DNA of 64,000 bases, from positions 1-64,000 of the forward strand of contig NC_091273.1 of the NCBI RefSeq assembly GCF_042100115.1, in the 5' to 3' direction. This DNA is from Alternaria dauci (Eukaryota; Ascomycota; Dothideomycetes; Pleosporales; Pleosporaceae). Made by a program: the position numbers and the translations under genes. This document shows positions 55,027 through 64,000 of this stretch, one piece after another (position 1 is the stretch's first letter; every line of letters starts with the position of its first letter). The notes under the pieces are model-generated. The model saw nothing but the letters and a program-made list of their open reading frames with translations, did no database searches and had not been told where the DNA came from.

Positions 55027-55169
55027 ATTGGCAGTAATAAAACATACACATCCGAAACACCCCCTAGCATCGATAGGCAGCTTCAACAGCGTATTGAGAA
55101 TGAGGTTGATTTTGACGCACAAGACAATAGTGGACGATCGCTGTCTAACTAAGACGCTCGATTATGCTA

Positions 55170-55400
55170 GGAGAATGCACATCTGAGACTCTTGCAGAGT
55201 TCTGCACATCAGCCCTTTCCTCGAGTGCGTCCGTGACGATGACAATGTGTTTCTTGTCAGTGTGGAGCTCAGGCATGGTTGCCTTCTGCGCCTCCCTGTC
55301 GGACAGCGCGCACAGGGTAAACTTGCGGTGTGAAATGTTTGATTAGCCAACGAAGGCGGCATACTTAGATCTCTTCTTTGTCCGCAGGCAGTCCATCGCA
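55170..55400 (-). pseudogene. Possible gene fragment, unknown
   Basis: The minus strand has a protein-like run (LCALSDREAQKATMPELHTD, KKHIVIVTDALEERADVQNS) without a clear start, splice sites or stop context. It may be a remnant of a lost gene. Weak call. Confidence 0.2.
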
Positions 55401-55518
55401 TAACGTCTTATCTAGAATGAGGTCATGTTGCAATTCACTCAATAGCAATCTGTGTAGTCAGGACACGCCCAGGTATCCTGTACAAAAACAAGCCTAAATA
55501 GTACAGATTCAGATCACA

Positions 55519-55724
55519 TAGAGATAAGACACGTGATCTTAACCCCTTTTCCTCCTCCTTTTCCTTCTCTTTTAGGATATACTTTGGCTATTAAGCTAAC
55601 TAAGCTAATTAATTAAGTTTATTAATTTTGACCTATCAAGCTGATCAAGCTAAGCTGGAGTAGAGGTACCTACTAATTAAGCTAAGCTGGGGTACCCTAG
55701 CTTGCTTGGCTTGATTGTTGACAA
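55519..55724. mobile_element. Right half of a second TTGTCAAC MITE
   Basis: Shares the interior landmarks of the 14903-15315 element in the same order: ACACGTGATCTTAACCCCTT, a pyrimidine run, CAAGCTAAGCTGG, then the right terminal repeat GGCTTGATTGTTGACAA followed by GTCTGC. The left terminal repeat is missing. Confidence 0.65.
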
Positions 55725-56305
55725 GTCTGCTAGTAAATCAAGCATTTCGAAACACGCTTTAGGATTATAGCGAGTTCGACCGAGCCAACTAGGCGAAGTA
55801 AAGCTCTTAGGTTAGTAATTAATATCTCGATGCGGTCTGAAGCTAGTGTTGCAAGTGTAACAGCTAGGCGCCTTAGCGGTCGTATAGAGTAACTGTACAA
55901 CGGGTTCGTAGGTAATAACAGTCTCTTTCACTGCAAGAGAACAGAAAAGAATAACTCTATAATACACGCAGAGATCTTTGCAGTGAAGTTAGCCTAGTTG
56001 TTTGGGCCGGTTAGCATGCTCGTATTGAGCACAAGCCTCTCCGGTGAACAGACGTAAGACCTATAATATATTAAAACATGCCACCATCCCTTCCGGCTGA
56101 CCTGGAAGTTTGTCATGTCTTGGATTACATTCTGTAATGCTTCATTGTCTGCGCATCAACGAGAACATGTATATATACCACCATTCCTCCCACCCTGAAT
56201 TCATCATCCAGCACATTCAGTTCATCTTCTACAAGAACAACTACCACACTCCTCTATCACTTACTCTCTACCGCGCAATCTTTTGCAACCAACCCCTACT
56301 TCAAA
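55725..56305. promoter_or_regulatory. Upstream region of the small secreted protein gene
   Basis: A TATA-like GTATATATACC at 56168-56178 lies about 130 bp before the ATG, followed by a C/T- and CA-rich leader (CATCCAGCACATTCAGTTCA..CACTCCTCTATCACTTAC), typical of highly expressed fungal genes. Nothing else is seen in 55725-56100. Confidence 0.5.
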
Positions 56306-56512
56306 ATGTTCTCCAAGACCATCCTTATCGCCGCCGCAGCTCTGGTGCTGAGCGTTAACGCTCAGCAAGCTCAAGTCTGCAGTGATGCCAATCTGGGCGG
56401 ACGATGCGAAAACATTCCATCCGATAACGCCTGTAAGAACATCCAAAAGGACTGGGCCAGTTCTTACCGCACCAACGACCAGATCAACTCTGTTCGCTGC
56501 CGCAGAGCTTAG
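56306..56512 (+). CDS. Small secreted cysteine-containing protein, candidate effector
   Basis: 68 residues, intronless. The signal peptide is clear: MFSKTILIAAAALVLSVNA, cleavage probably after residue 19. The mature part of 49 residues has four cysteines (25, 34, 43, 65), enough for two disulfides. The order CSDANLGGRCENI..CKNI..NDQINSVRC recalls the Greek-key pattern of beta/gamma-crystallin-like small secreted proteins, by eye only. Small size, secretion signal, cysteines, strong promoter features and subtelomeric, transposon-rich surroundings fit a candidate effector or antimicrobial protein; no direct evidence of function. Confidence 0.75.
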   Translation: MFSKTILIAAAALVLSVNAQQAQVCSDANLGGRCENIPSDNACKNIQKDWASSYRTNDQINSVRCRRA

Positions 56513-56814
56513 GATGCTTAAGAGTTGTTCATCTGCCTTCGTCGACAATATAGGCTGTCTCAGAGAGGCCTCAAGGGGAACGGTTCTTTACAAAAATCTT
56601 GTCAATGGCATGCGGTTCCGTCAATACATTTCGCCTAGGCTGGATAAAGACGGGTTCGTGTTATTATCTCGTCAGACTAGAACAGAAATAAAACTACATG
56701 TTTGACACAGCCGTCTTTGCAATGATCCCCTAGCTATGTAAATTAGCAGTAACAATTATAACGAGCGAGTGAGACAGCGAAGTGAGTGACGCATTTTTGC
56801 CTATAAGCGATCAA

Positions 56815-57180
56815 TATATCTATGCCTTTATTCTAACTAAGGCGACACACTACAGTGTTAATCTTAATCTTAATGCCATACTTCTTGCACTAGGGAGGTA
56901 CCTTTTATAGCTACGCGATCTAGTTGCTGGATCTACAGCTAATCTTAATGTTAGTAAACTCATTAAATAAATTGCACAAGACTAGTAGGATGTTAGCTCT
57001 AGAACTAGACTATTAAAAGAAGCTCTCTCCTTAGCTAGACTTTTATTTATAATAATAGATACTAACTTTAGTCGTAATTTATCTTTACGTAAAACTATAA
57101 GCTTAGCTAGGAACTTTAGATGGGGAACAGCTCCTTACTAGTAAGATTTACTTTTTATGTATCTACTTCCTAGCGTACAG
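56815..57180. repeat. Small RIP-scarred AT-rich patch
   Basis: About 360 bp of TpA-rich sequence with RIP-like bias inside the gene island (TTATTTATAATAATAGATAC). Probably a mutated transposon fragment; family unknown. Confidence 0.55.
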
Positions 57181-57512
57181 AAAGCCCGTTCTTTACGCGA
57201 CCTAGACTATTTATAAATAAACAGGTGGTAGTAGAGAAACAGGATCTACACGCCTCCCTGCAGCGCCTCGTATAGTAATCGTTCACCGCTGCAGGGCGTG
57301 CTGTGCAATGATTGGTGTGATGAAGCCTGAAGGTATAAGCACGTGACACCCTGCAGCAGTATTCCAAAGTGGAATGCGACGGGACAGAGTCTATTGGTGG
57401 TGTTTGAGCGAAGAAGCTGGACTGTGGACATGTGTGCTCGCTGCCACCGATTTTATTGCTGCACATCCATGCTGTCCAACGATGACGCGGAGAGAACCCC
57501 GCTCTTGCATTG

Positions 57513-57520
57513 TATAAAAG
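57513..57520 (+). promoter_or_regulatory. TATA box TATAAAAG
   Basis: Good TATA match 66 bp before the short frame at 57586, followed by a pyrimidine-rich leader. It suggests a transcription start serving that frame or a lost gene. Confidence 0.45.
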
Positions 57521-57585
57521 GAGGATTGCCAGTACCTGCCTTCAGACAGCGTTCTTTCCCTTAGCTGACGCCCTCACCAACGGCC

Positions 57586-57708
57586 ATGGAGATCGTGGCG
57601 GCAATTCTCGTCTTCGTCATCGGTAATCATGCGAGGTTTCGGGGGGAGAGTGTGTCGCCATGGCACAAACAGACGACCGTCGCGATACGTGTCGGATTTC
57701 CAGAATAA
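57586..57708 (+). CDS. Short open frame, possible first exon of a lost gene (40 aa)
   Basis: Starts MEIVAAILVFVIG, hydrophobic like a signal peptide, with TATA box and leader upstream. A potential donor GTAATC follows codon 12, so this may be the first exon of a secreted-protein gene whose remainder was replaced by the dispersed repeat at 57798. As read, it stops after 40 residues. Confidence 0.22.
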   Translation: MEIVAAILVFVIGNHARFRGESVSPWHKQTTVAIRVGFPE

Positions 57709-57797
57709 GCCCAAAGGCACAGTGCCATTCACGTCTAAAAGTGTAGGGTCAGATTGGCTGGGGATGTGACTACAGATGAAAGAAACTTCAAGGCAGC

Positions 57798-57875
57798 CAG
57801 CCGCCCAGGAGGTTGGCGGGTCGGTCCCGGTCGGCACGGGACGGGACGCGATCCTGCAAGCAACGCCAAACCCTT
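57798..57875 (+). repeat. 80-bp dispersed repeat, copy 2
   Basis: Second copy of the repeat at 48464-48543: CAGCCGCCCAGGAGGTTGGC..AGCAACGCCAAACCCTTT. It ends about 17 bp from the stop codon of the RING protein gene. Confidence 0.75.
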
Positions 57876-57891
57876 TGTGCAATGCTTGCTG

Positions 57892-59160
57892 TCAGCACTC
57901 ACACCCCTCGCGCCACAACGCGCGGCACGACACACATGTCGCAGGTCGACCGTTAGCCACACACTGTCTCGCCCAGCCACTGAAGCACTGGCGGTGCACG
58001 CTCTGTCCGCAGCCGCTCTTGCACCACACCAAGCCTTCCCCGCCCGCCGCCGTAGACCCGTCCTCGACCAGACCATGCCGACAAATCGCGCAATCGCCCT
58101 CAACCGGCCGTCTTCGCGCATGAACAGCATCGCAAGAGTCGCACTCGGAGTGTTCATCCCAATCGCTGCGACAGACGGCGCACCCAAGTCGCCTGTCGTC
58201 GACGACGCATTGCGCGCGCCACTCGTCGAAGCATGTCTTGTGCACACTCCGCCCGCACGTCGACCGACACCACACCACCTCGGACGCGTCCAATTCCGAG
58301 AGAAGCCCTCCTTCTTGGCAGATGGGACACTCTTCGGCGAAGGGCAGGCGGCGGGCATGTGGGCGCGTGCATCGTCGCGGCGAGACACGTGGCGAGACCT
58401 GCGACGCGTTTGGCAATGATGCTGCGCTGGACCATGGCACTGTGTCTGTCCTCGGTTCAGCTGGCTGGAGCGGTGCCGCGGCAACGGCAGGACGATTCGT
58501 GCTTGTCGCGCTCGCTGTTGCGATTCGGGGTACTGTAGAGACTGTGCTGCGCGCAGCCGAGCCCGATGCGGTACTGGGTGTGGGCAAGACGTCGGATGGC
58601 GCGAGAAGAGATCCAGCAGCGGGGGAATGCGCTACATCATGCCGCGGTGGGGTGATGCTGCTCGCAGGCCCTGCTTGCTGCGCGCGTAATGCATCAAGCT
58701 GAGCGCGTAGGGAGTCAAGCTCCGCGCGTAGTGATTCAAGCTGCCCTGGCGCAGTGACGGCGGCTGTCGCTGGCGGGCTTTGTGTTGCGGGTCTCCGTTC
58801 CTGCGCTCGAGCAACCTCGACTGGAAACGCTGCCTTCATTCTGCCCGTCCATTTGTTCACCATCTCGCGGCGTTGTGCATCTCGATGTCGCCAACATAAC
58901 CCGTATTCAGCCAGACTCCAAAGGTCCGGTCGGAGTCGCTCAGGGTCTGGATGTTGCCTCGCCATGGCGATAAGCAGGGAATCGATCTTTTGCACGTTGC
59001 GATACGCGATAGAGTTGTGGCACTTGCGGTGCTTCGATGGGGCATAGCCGACGCAGCAGCCGTCTGTGTCTAGCTCCAGCACGTTCTTAGGACACCATTT
59101 GGGCTGGGAGCTGGACATGCCAGCGGCAGTGGCTCTGTTGGTGGGCACTGAAGAAGGCAT
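57892..59160 (-). CDS. Tandem RING-type zinc finger protein
   Basis: 422 residues from ATG 59160, no intron. The N-terminal 110 residues form a Cys/His-containing conserved-looking domain (KWCPKNVLELDTDGCCVGYA..CWRHRDAQRREMVNKW). A short leucine-repeat coiled coil follows (about 140-162, LESLRAELDSLRAQLDALRA), then a Ser/Thr/Pro/Ala-rich linker. Two RING-like fingers are at 278-333 (CPIC..WCRSTCGRSVHKTCF..CAVC) and 357-416 (CAIC..WCKSGCGQSVHRQCF..CVSC). The two fingers are so alike that internal duplication is evident. RING fingers usually give ubiquitin-ligase activity or protein binding; the target is unknown. High GC and coding bias on the minus strand create long false frames on the plus strand. 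Confidence 0.78.
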   Translation of the reverse strand: MPSSVPTNRATAAGMSSSQPKWCPKNVLELDTDGCCVGYAPSKHRKCHNSIAYRNVQKIDSLLIAMARQHPDPERLRPDLWSLAEYGLCWRHRDAQRREMVNKWTGRMKAAFPVEVARAQERRPATQSPPATAAVTAPGQLESLRAELDSLRAQLDALRAQQAGPASSITPPRHDVAHSPAAGSLLAPSDVLPTPSTASGSAARSTVSTVPRIATASATSTNRPAVAAAPLQPAEPRTDTVPWSSAASLPNASQVSPRVSPRRCTRPHARRLPFAEECPICQEGGLLSELDASEVVWCRSTCGRSVHKTCFDEWRAQCVVDDRRLGCAVCRSDWDEHSECDSCDAVHARRRPVEGDCAICRHGLVEDGSTAAGGEGLVWCKSGCGQSVHRQCFSGWARQCVANGRPATCVSCRALWREGCEC

Positions 59161-60323
59161 GGTTCAAGGAAGAGTGTCTCTGATAGTGTCTCTGAGGAGG
59201 TGTGTCGGTCGCAGAAATATGAGCACAGGAAATGTCGCTATGCAATGAGATTTGAAGATGGTACGTTGCGACCTGTACAAAGATATACTAATTAGCAGTC
59301 TTTCCCTACACCTTCACAGCCACGATCCACACATCCAAGTCATTCCTATACAGGATTCATAACCTGGCCAGGCATGGGGGGTTTCATGGTGTCGAGACAG
59401 CACCGCTCGGTGAACCGCGAATCATGAACTTTCCACGAGAAGGGCGGCACGCAAAGCATGACATACCAGGTATCTCGATACTCAGCAAACACGCTGCGCC
59501 CCTGCGTTGTCATGCAACTTACTTTGTACAGCTCGAAGCAACGTGGGGAAGGAGGCGATGCGAGCGAGGCTGATGCGGCGTGGTTGTCGCCTGGAACGTC
59601 ATTCGTTTCCAATCTTACACCTGCACTCATCACTCATTGGGTCAGGTGCTAAGCCACAGACTAATGGGATGCACTACGCTTGAATTTTGAGCTATTCTAA
59701 TCTTGAAGGATTATTCGCAACGTCTCGATTGTATGAAGTGCTTGGCAATTCTTCATAGACGGGATACTGCGTTGCTTGCAATACGTCTCTGGTGGGGTCT
59801 CATCCCAACAACGAGCGTCGCATGTGTACACGTACGGCCAACTGGGATACCGATCGCTTCACACTCATTCAGGACAGCAGCTGAGAAGTATCCAGATAAA
59901 CATCGGCTAATCCCAGATACTGTAAAGGTGCACTCGCCTCACACTTATGCGGTTAAGGACAAGAGTCTCCACCAGAGTGTAGCGTCGATTCACAATCTCC
60001 TAGTGAAAGATTACTGTATTGCGATAATCAATAGTTAGACAAGATTCTAAGAACTTCGTCTTCCGAATCCTCGGCTCACTAGAACCTGCCAAATCACGGT
60101 CCTCTTTGTTCATCTTGTCCCTCTCAACCTACTTATCAAGCGACTGTTCGAAAGTGGTGTGTATTAGCACGATTCGTAGATCGATTTTAAACATAGGTTG
60201 AGTAGATAAGTACTAATCTTCAGATTGAGTATCGGCACCGCAAGCCGTCCACCCAACCACAGCCTTGTCAAGAACAACAGCATAGATTAAATATCTACTT
60301 CTATATGCGCATGATCTTGTGTT
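59161..60323. other. Intergenic region between RING and tannase genes
   Basis: About 1.16 kb. Contains only a weak 94-codon open frame (59346-59630, listed separately) and, near 59980-60030, short words shared with 48.55-48.75 kb. No other feature supported. Confidence 0.45.
59346..59630 (-). CDS. Hypothetical small protein (94 aa), weak
   Basis: ATG at 59630; four cysteines and aromatic residues (YRDTWYVMLCVPPFSWKV) but no signal peptide or recognisable domain. Could be a fragment of a larger former gene. Kept only because its composition is protein-like. Confidence 0.25.
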   Translation of the reverse strand: MSAGVRLETNDVPGDNHAASASLASPPSPRCFELYKVSCMTTQGRSVFAEYRDTWYVMLCVPPFSWKVHDSRFTERCCLDTMKPPMPGQVMNPV

Positions 60324-62003
60324 TCAGGCAGCACACTCATATGACTGCGCCTTCGTCACATCCCCATGCTTTGACACAAGGCGCGTCTTCATCGGATAAG
60401 GGCACAAGAACCTGTCGTACTGCATTCCAGCCGTATCATTGAAGGTGACTGGAATTGTATCCGGTGCAACACCCTTTTCCACCCAATCGACAAGAGCCTG
60501 GAATGTGGAGGTAGGTTGCCCGCCCGAGCCACCGGAGCAATGCGCTAGTCCTGGAGCTTGGAAGTAGCGGAAGAAGTCTCCAACGTTAGGATCCAGCTTC
60601 ATAACACGATTGTAGTAATCTGTGGTACCTTTATGTGGGATAAGCCCGTCAGCCTATGAGAAGAGTTAGCATAAGCTCGAAGAATCCACCTCGTTTATTG
60701 AAAACACCGAGGGACAAGAAGTTTCCTGTGGGAGATGTACCAAGCCGTGATATGTGATAATCTTGCCGCCCGCCTTGCGGTAGTTCGAAAGATCCGGATC
60801 TGCAGTTCCGATAATAGAGTCGTACTGCTGCATAGCGGACTTAAAGAGGCGTGTGTATTCCTCCACCGAGTTGACTAGCGTATAGTTCCACTGGGGGTCC
60901 TTCTTGACAAAAAGCTGTAACCATGCTTCGCCAAGCCCAGTGGGAGCTCCGGTACATGTGCCATTCGCGTTGCACGTTGTTGTTGCGTAGCCTAGGTCAC
61001 AGGTAGTACCCATCGGCCCACCGCTACCCGCGAGCCGTGATTGGTAGTCCACACCGTACCAAAGGAATTCGCCGTCCGGACCACGAGGGCCTTCCCACGT
61101 AGCGTTTGCAATAATCGCAGCTGCTTCGGTGATAGTGACTAAGTCGCCCGTTGAAGTGCAATTGCGCACGCTACCGATCATCGTGAACGGATCGAAAGAA
61201 CACTTATCAACATCGCTAATCACTCCGTCAGCCACACTGTCGAGGACGTCGCACGCTGCGACGGCAGCCTCGGTAAGGGAGTCCAATTCGCATTTTGTAG
61301 GAAACTGGCCCGTCATTGACATCATGACTTGTGCCCATGCCGCTGCGGGAATGAACTGGTTCCAGTTGATTGCTGGAGCAGCAGCAGCAATACCATCGTA
61401 AGCGTCAGGGTAACGCTGTGCGAGCATAAAGCCTTGTCGGCCTCCTTGTGAACATCCACTCCAATACGAATACTTGGCAGGTTCTCCGTAGAAAGAGTTG
61501 ATAATGTCTTTGGCGATGAGCGACTGGTCGTTGAGCGATACGGACGCAAAGTTCTGAAGCGCATACATGTCAACATTGCCTGGACTGTTCAACGCCCATA
61601 AATCTGGAACATAGTTTAATCCTAAGCCAGCATCTGTTGTTGATGCCACATATCCTTCTCCAAGTGCGCCGCTCATCGCCATATACGATAGTGGAAATCG
61701 TCCAGCAACGTAGCCTCCCCCTCCTACAGATTGAAGTCGCCCGTTCCATCCTTTCACCGGAAGCCATGTCTCGACATTAATGGTGTCGTTCTGGCCTTCG
61801 TGCGTGTATGTAATAGTAACGTTGCAGTAGTCGACGCCACGCACGGAGATGGACGGATGGTTGTGGTAGAACTGATCGGAGACTTCGGTCGTATAGTTTG
61901 TGACGAGCGTAGCCGCAAGGTTGAGGATAGTGACACCAAAAACCGTTGGGTAGGGTATGGAGCTGGCGTTGCAGGCCGACGATAGGGTAGTGATGTTTTG
62001 CAT
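60324..62003 (-). CDS. Tannase / feruloyl esterase family protein
   Basis: Exons 62003-60741 and 60653-60324; the intron (60654-60740) has GTACAT, TGCTAAC and CATAG and keeps phase, giving 530 residues. Catalytic Ser185 lies in CSQGGRQG, Asp423 in YHGLADGLIPH (restored by the splice) and His459 in APGLAHC. The neighbouring cysteines 184 and 460 form the CS-D-HC arrangement of this family. Many N-glycosylation sites (NATW, NGTC, NYTL). Function: hydrolysis of phenolic esters such as gallates or ferulates, normally outside the cell. No signal peptide is found at either ATG 62003 or 62072, so the true start may be in an unrecognised upstream exon, or secretion has been lost. Neighbours are a regulator-like gene and an RTA1-like gene. 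Confidence 0.85.
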
Positions 62004-62240
62004 AGTGTTATAGAAAAACGAGTGACAGAGACCAGGGTGAATGCAGTGTTGGAGGCGGGAGTGATCGAACATTGGCGATATTCTCCGATTAAGTAGCAAC
62101 AGGAGATGCGATTGATCGATCTTGCTAGTATAGCCTCAGCATAATCGACATAACTCCTGAATGCATTTCCAGGTGACTGCTCGGAAAACATGATCACGAC
62201 AGGAGATACGACGTATTGCGCTAATTGGCTACGTATTGCC

Positions 62241-63194
62241 CTAAGACTGCGCTAGTATCTCATTCGGCCATTCGAGCCACCCTTTCCAGAAGCTACCGAG
62301 GAACCTAGAGATCTCCTCGATCAGAATTTTGCCGACATTGCCAACAAGCCACATCCATCGCCGACGATGCAGAAGGACCGCGTCATGAGCGAGGATGATC
62401 AGTGCTTCCGGCTTTCGCATGGATAGGTGATTCATGAAGTCGCTGGACAGATTGATAGGCCAAACCCAGATCAAGCCGGAAGAATGCGGTCCACTCTGAA
62501 TCATTTCAGTCTGGTAAACAAGCTCCAGTTGAGATACAGCCGTGTGGCAGGTTGATCGGCACTCCTCACGCATATCTACTTGGCCCAGCAAGTTGGATAA
62601 ACGATTGGCTACAACCTCAGCAACATCATTGTGCGAAGATGATGCAAGGTTAACTGAGTCCTCGGCGCGTTGGAAATAGGAAGAGAAGCTGGTCTGTTTC
62701 AGGAATTGCCAGGACTGCGATGTGATAGCACGAACCCCACGATGCAAGTTCATGTACGTGATGAAGCTGTCTAGGATGTCGCCTGCGCTAGCGTCCGCGG
62801 TTACGGCGATTTCACTCAGCGCATACAGGCCTGTGAAGCTGGAGAATACCAACATAGGGACGCAATTTTCTACTGTAAGCTCAATAAGTGTATCGTTGAA
62901 CGAGCTCAAGACTTGAGTCTGGAAGGCCCTTGCTTGCTCACGTAAAACATCTGCTCCAGCCGCATTCATGTAGCTCATGTGCATAGCAGATAGGGCTAGC
63001 AGCTGGTACACAACGTATGGCTTGGATAATAGGACCGGCATCAAGGTACGTGCCTGTTCTCGATCAACAGCGTCTTTTTCTTCGAGGCTTGGCAGGGTCT
63101 CGAAGATGAAATGACTGAACAACTGCACATGGCGCAGGTTGAGTGAAAGATCTGATGCTTGAAACGATGACGGTATTGGAGACAGGTAATCCAA
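62241..63194 (-). CDS. Fungal transcription-factor-like protein (C-terminal regulatory domain)
   Basis: About 317 residues resembling the C-terminal regulatory domain of Zn2Cys6 transcription factors (LRHVQLFSHFIFETLPSL, YQLLALSAMHMSYMN, FSSFTGLYALSEI). The frame is open up to a TAG at 63216-63218, preceded by branch- and acceptor-like sequence (GCTAAGC..TTAGTCAG), so an upstream exon is expected. The 300-400 bp before it show no CX2CX6C zinc cluster. Either the DNA-binding part is in an exon I could not resolve, or this is a truncated or zinc-less regulator. Its position between tannase and the RTA1-like gene suggests local regulation, by inference only. Confidence 0.6.
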   Translation of the reverse strand: MDYLSPIPSSFQASDLSLNLRHVQLFSHFIFETLPSLEEKDAVDREQARTLMPVLLSKPYVVYQLLALSAMHMSYMNAAGADVLREQARAFQTQVLSSFNDTLIELTVENCVPMLVFSSFTGLYALSEIAVTADASAGDILDSFITYMNLHRGVRAITSQSWQFLKQTSFSSYFQRAEDSVNLASSSHNDVAEVVANRLSNLLGQVDMREECRSTCHTAVSQLELVYQTEMIQSGPHSSGLIWVWPINLSSDFMNHLSMRKPEALIILAHDAVLLHRRRWMWLVGNVGKILIEEISRFLGSFWKGWLEWPNEILAQS

Positions 63195-63218
63195 ATTGAC
63201 CGATGGCGTTGCTGACTA

Positions 63219-63609
63219 AGCATACACTAGCTTAGCGTCGTCAGAGCTCGGAGCTTGGAACTCGGCAGCAAGCTCGGCGAGATTTTCCCTTTCCATCTTC
63301 AATTTGTCGCATCAGCCTTGTCTCTACAGATGGGTCTCTTATGCGTTACCATTTATACGTCGTATAGCGAACACGACGTATCCCTCTTGCCGCTTTTGTG
63401 CCACGATGAATTTGCTCCCGCTTGAGCCTTCTCTGTTTGCGTCTTGTCGCAACGATTCGACTACGCCTTCTTGAAGCAAGATACGGCGTATCTGAAAAAG
63501 TACCTAGGTACGCGGTGAACGCTATGCCTTCACGTTCGTAAGTGCAGTAAGCCTGTGGAGTACAAAGATTTCACCTTGTCGCGATGTCACCACCGGCTTG
63601 ATATCCTAG
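63219..63609. promoter_or_regulatory. Divergent region between the regulator and the RTA1-like gene
   Basis: About 390 bp. A TATAAAT on the minus strand at about 63351-63357 could serve the regulator. First exons of one or both genes may lie here. A GTAAGT donor at about 63538 and the CCTAG acceptor at 63605-63609 would frame an intron of the RTA1-like gene. Confidence 0.35.
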
Positions 63610-64000
63610 CGAATGTTCCAGACCAAGACTTGGTTCTGCACGCCGTTCGTGGTTGGAGGCTTTTGTAAATTCATCCCTGCATTTCTGATCCCGTTCTTTG
63701 CACCAGCTAACACTTCCTCGCAGTAGAATTCGCCGGTTACTGCGCAAGAGCCTCCGCTCACAACAAGACCGGTAAAATCATGCCATCCGCCGTACAAAAC
63801 GTCTTCATCCTACTTGGCCCCGCTTTCTTCGCTGCATCGATCTATATGTGTCTGAGTCGCATCATTCGCAGTATCCAGGCCGACCATCTTTCCGTGATCG
63901 AGCCTCGGAAGTTTACAAAGATATTCGTGACGGGTGACGTTATCTCCATCCTGATTCAGGGAGGCGCCTCTGGCTTGATGGTTACCGGTACGCACGCAAA
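63610..64000 (+). CDS. RTA1-like membrane protein, partial at both ends
   Basis: Exon 63610-63664, intron 63665-63723 (GTAAAT..CAGCTAAC..CGCAG), then an exon open to the window edge. The joined product reads MFQTKTWFCTPFVVGGFLEF, GYCARASAHNKTGKIMPSAV, QNVFILLGPAFFAASIYMCL, then LTKIF-type KFTKIFVTGDVISILIQGGA, the hallmark of RTA1-domain seven-helix proteins. These are linked to lipid export and resistance to toxic compounds. The first membrane helix is not found upstream, so the 5' exon is unresolved, or the gene is 5'-truncated. The 3' half lies beyond the window. Confidence 0.7.

Noticed and set aside
57754..58702. Plus-strand frames opposite the RING protein
   Set aside because: Shadow frames from a GC-rich coding region; the minus strand has clear zinc-finger cysteines.
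63606..63797. 63-codon minus-strand frame near the right edge
   Set aside because: It is antisense to the RTA1-like exons, which have domain and splice support.

Overview
The window is the left end of a filamentous ascomycete chromosome. It opens with a CCCTAA telomere tract, carries short spliceosomal introns (about 36-90 nt, GT..AG with CTAAC-like branch sites) and encodes typical fungal accessory genes. It also holds long blocks scarred by repeat-induced point mutation (RIP): C-to-T and G-to-A changes, CpA/TpG almost gone, CpG largely kept. A Dothideomycete is a reasonable guess, but nothing seen fixes the genus.

Layout: (1) 1-3.3 kb: telomere, an 18-bp satellite carrying inverted TTAGGG words, an AT-rich RIP block, and a 22-bp tandem array whose telomere-side copies are RIP-mutated. 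(2) 3.8-13.8 kb: two large divergent helicase genes, a zinc-knuckle SF1 (UPF1-like) helicase on minus and a SNF2-like ATPase on plus. They share a 1.1-kb promoter region with four copies of a 16-bp motif. (3) 14.1-15.5 kb: a 68-bp array, a broken gene and a MITE-like element. (4) 15.9-24.8 kb: a three-gene cassette of large proteins of unknown function. One has a GHHR (ParB/DUF3723-like) motif and starts next to (5) 25.0-27.5 kb, a GC-rich 35-bp array of GCCCCYRGGGGC palindromes. (6) 27.5-48 kb: a 20-kb RIP graveyard with no intact gene. It contains decayed reading frames, a recognisable relic of a RecQ helicase of the telomere-linked type, a 21-bp array, and at least 13 copies of a 33-bp quasi-palindrome. 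(7) 48-64 kb: a GC-normal accessory gene island with a deuterolysin protease, an NLR (STAND) remnant cut by a MITE, a GH13 amylase-family enzyme, a small secreted cysteine-containing protein, a tandem-RING protein, a tannase/feruloyl esterase, a fungal transcription-factor-like protein and an RTA1-type membrane protein running off the right edge.

How the parts fit: the left half looks like subtelomere-specific DNA (helicases, satellites, repeats). The right half looks like a secreted-enzyme and host- or substrate-interaction island. The tannase, regulator and RTA1-like transporter are adjacent and could form a small phenolic-ester utilisation group. Several gene models differ from raw open frames because I resolved introns by splice signals and reading phase; these are inferences without transcript data.
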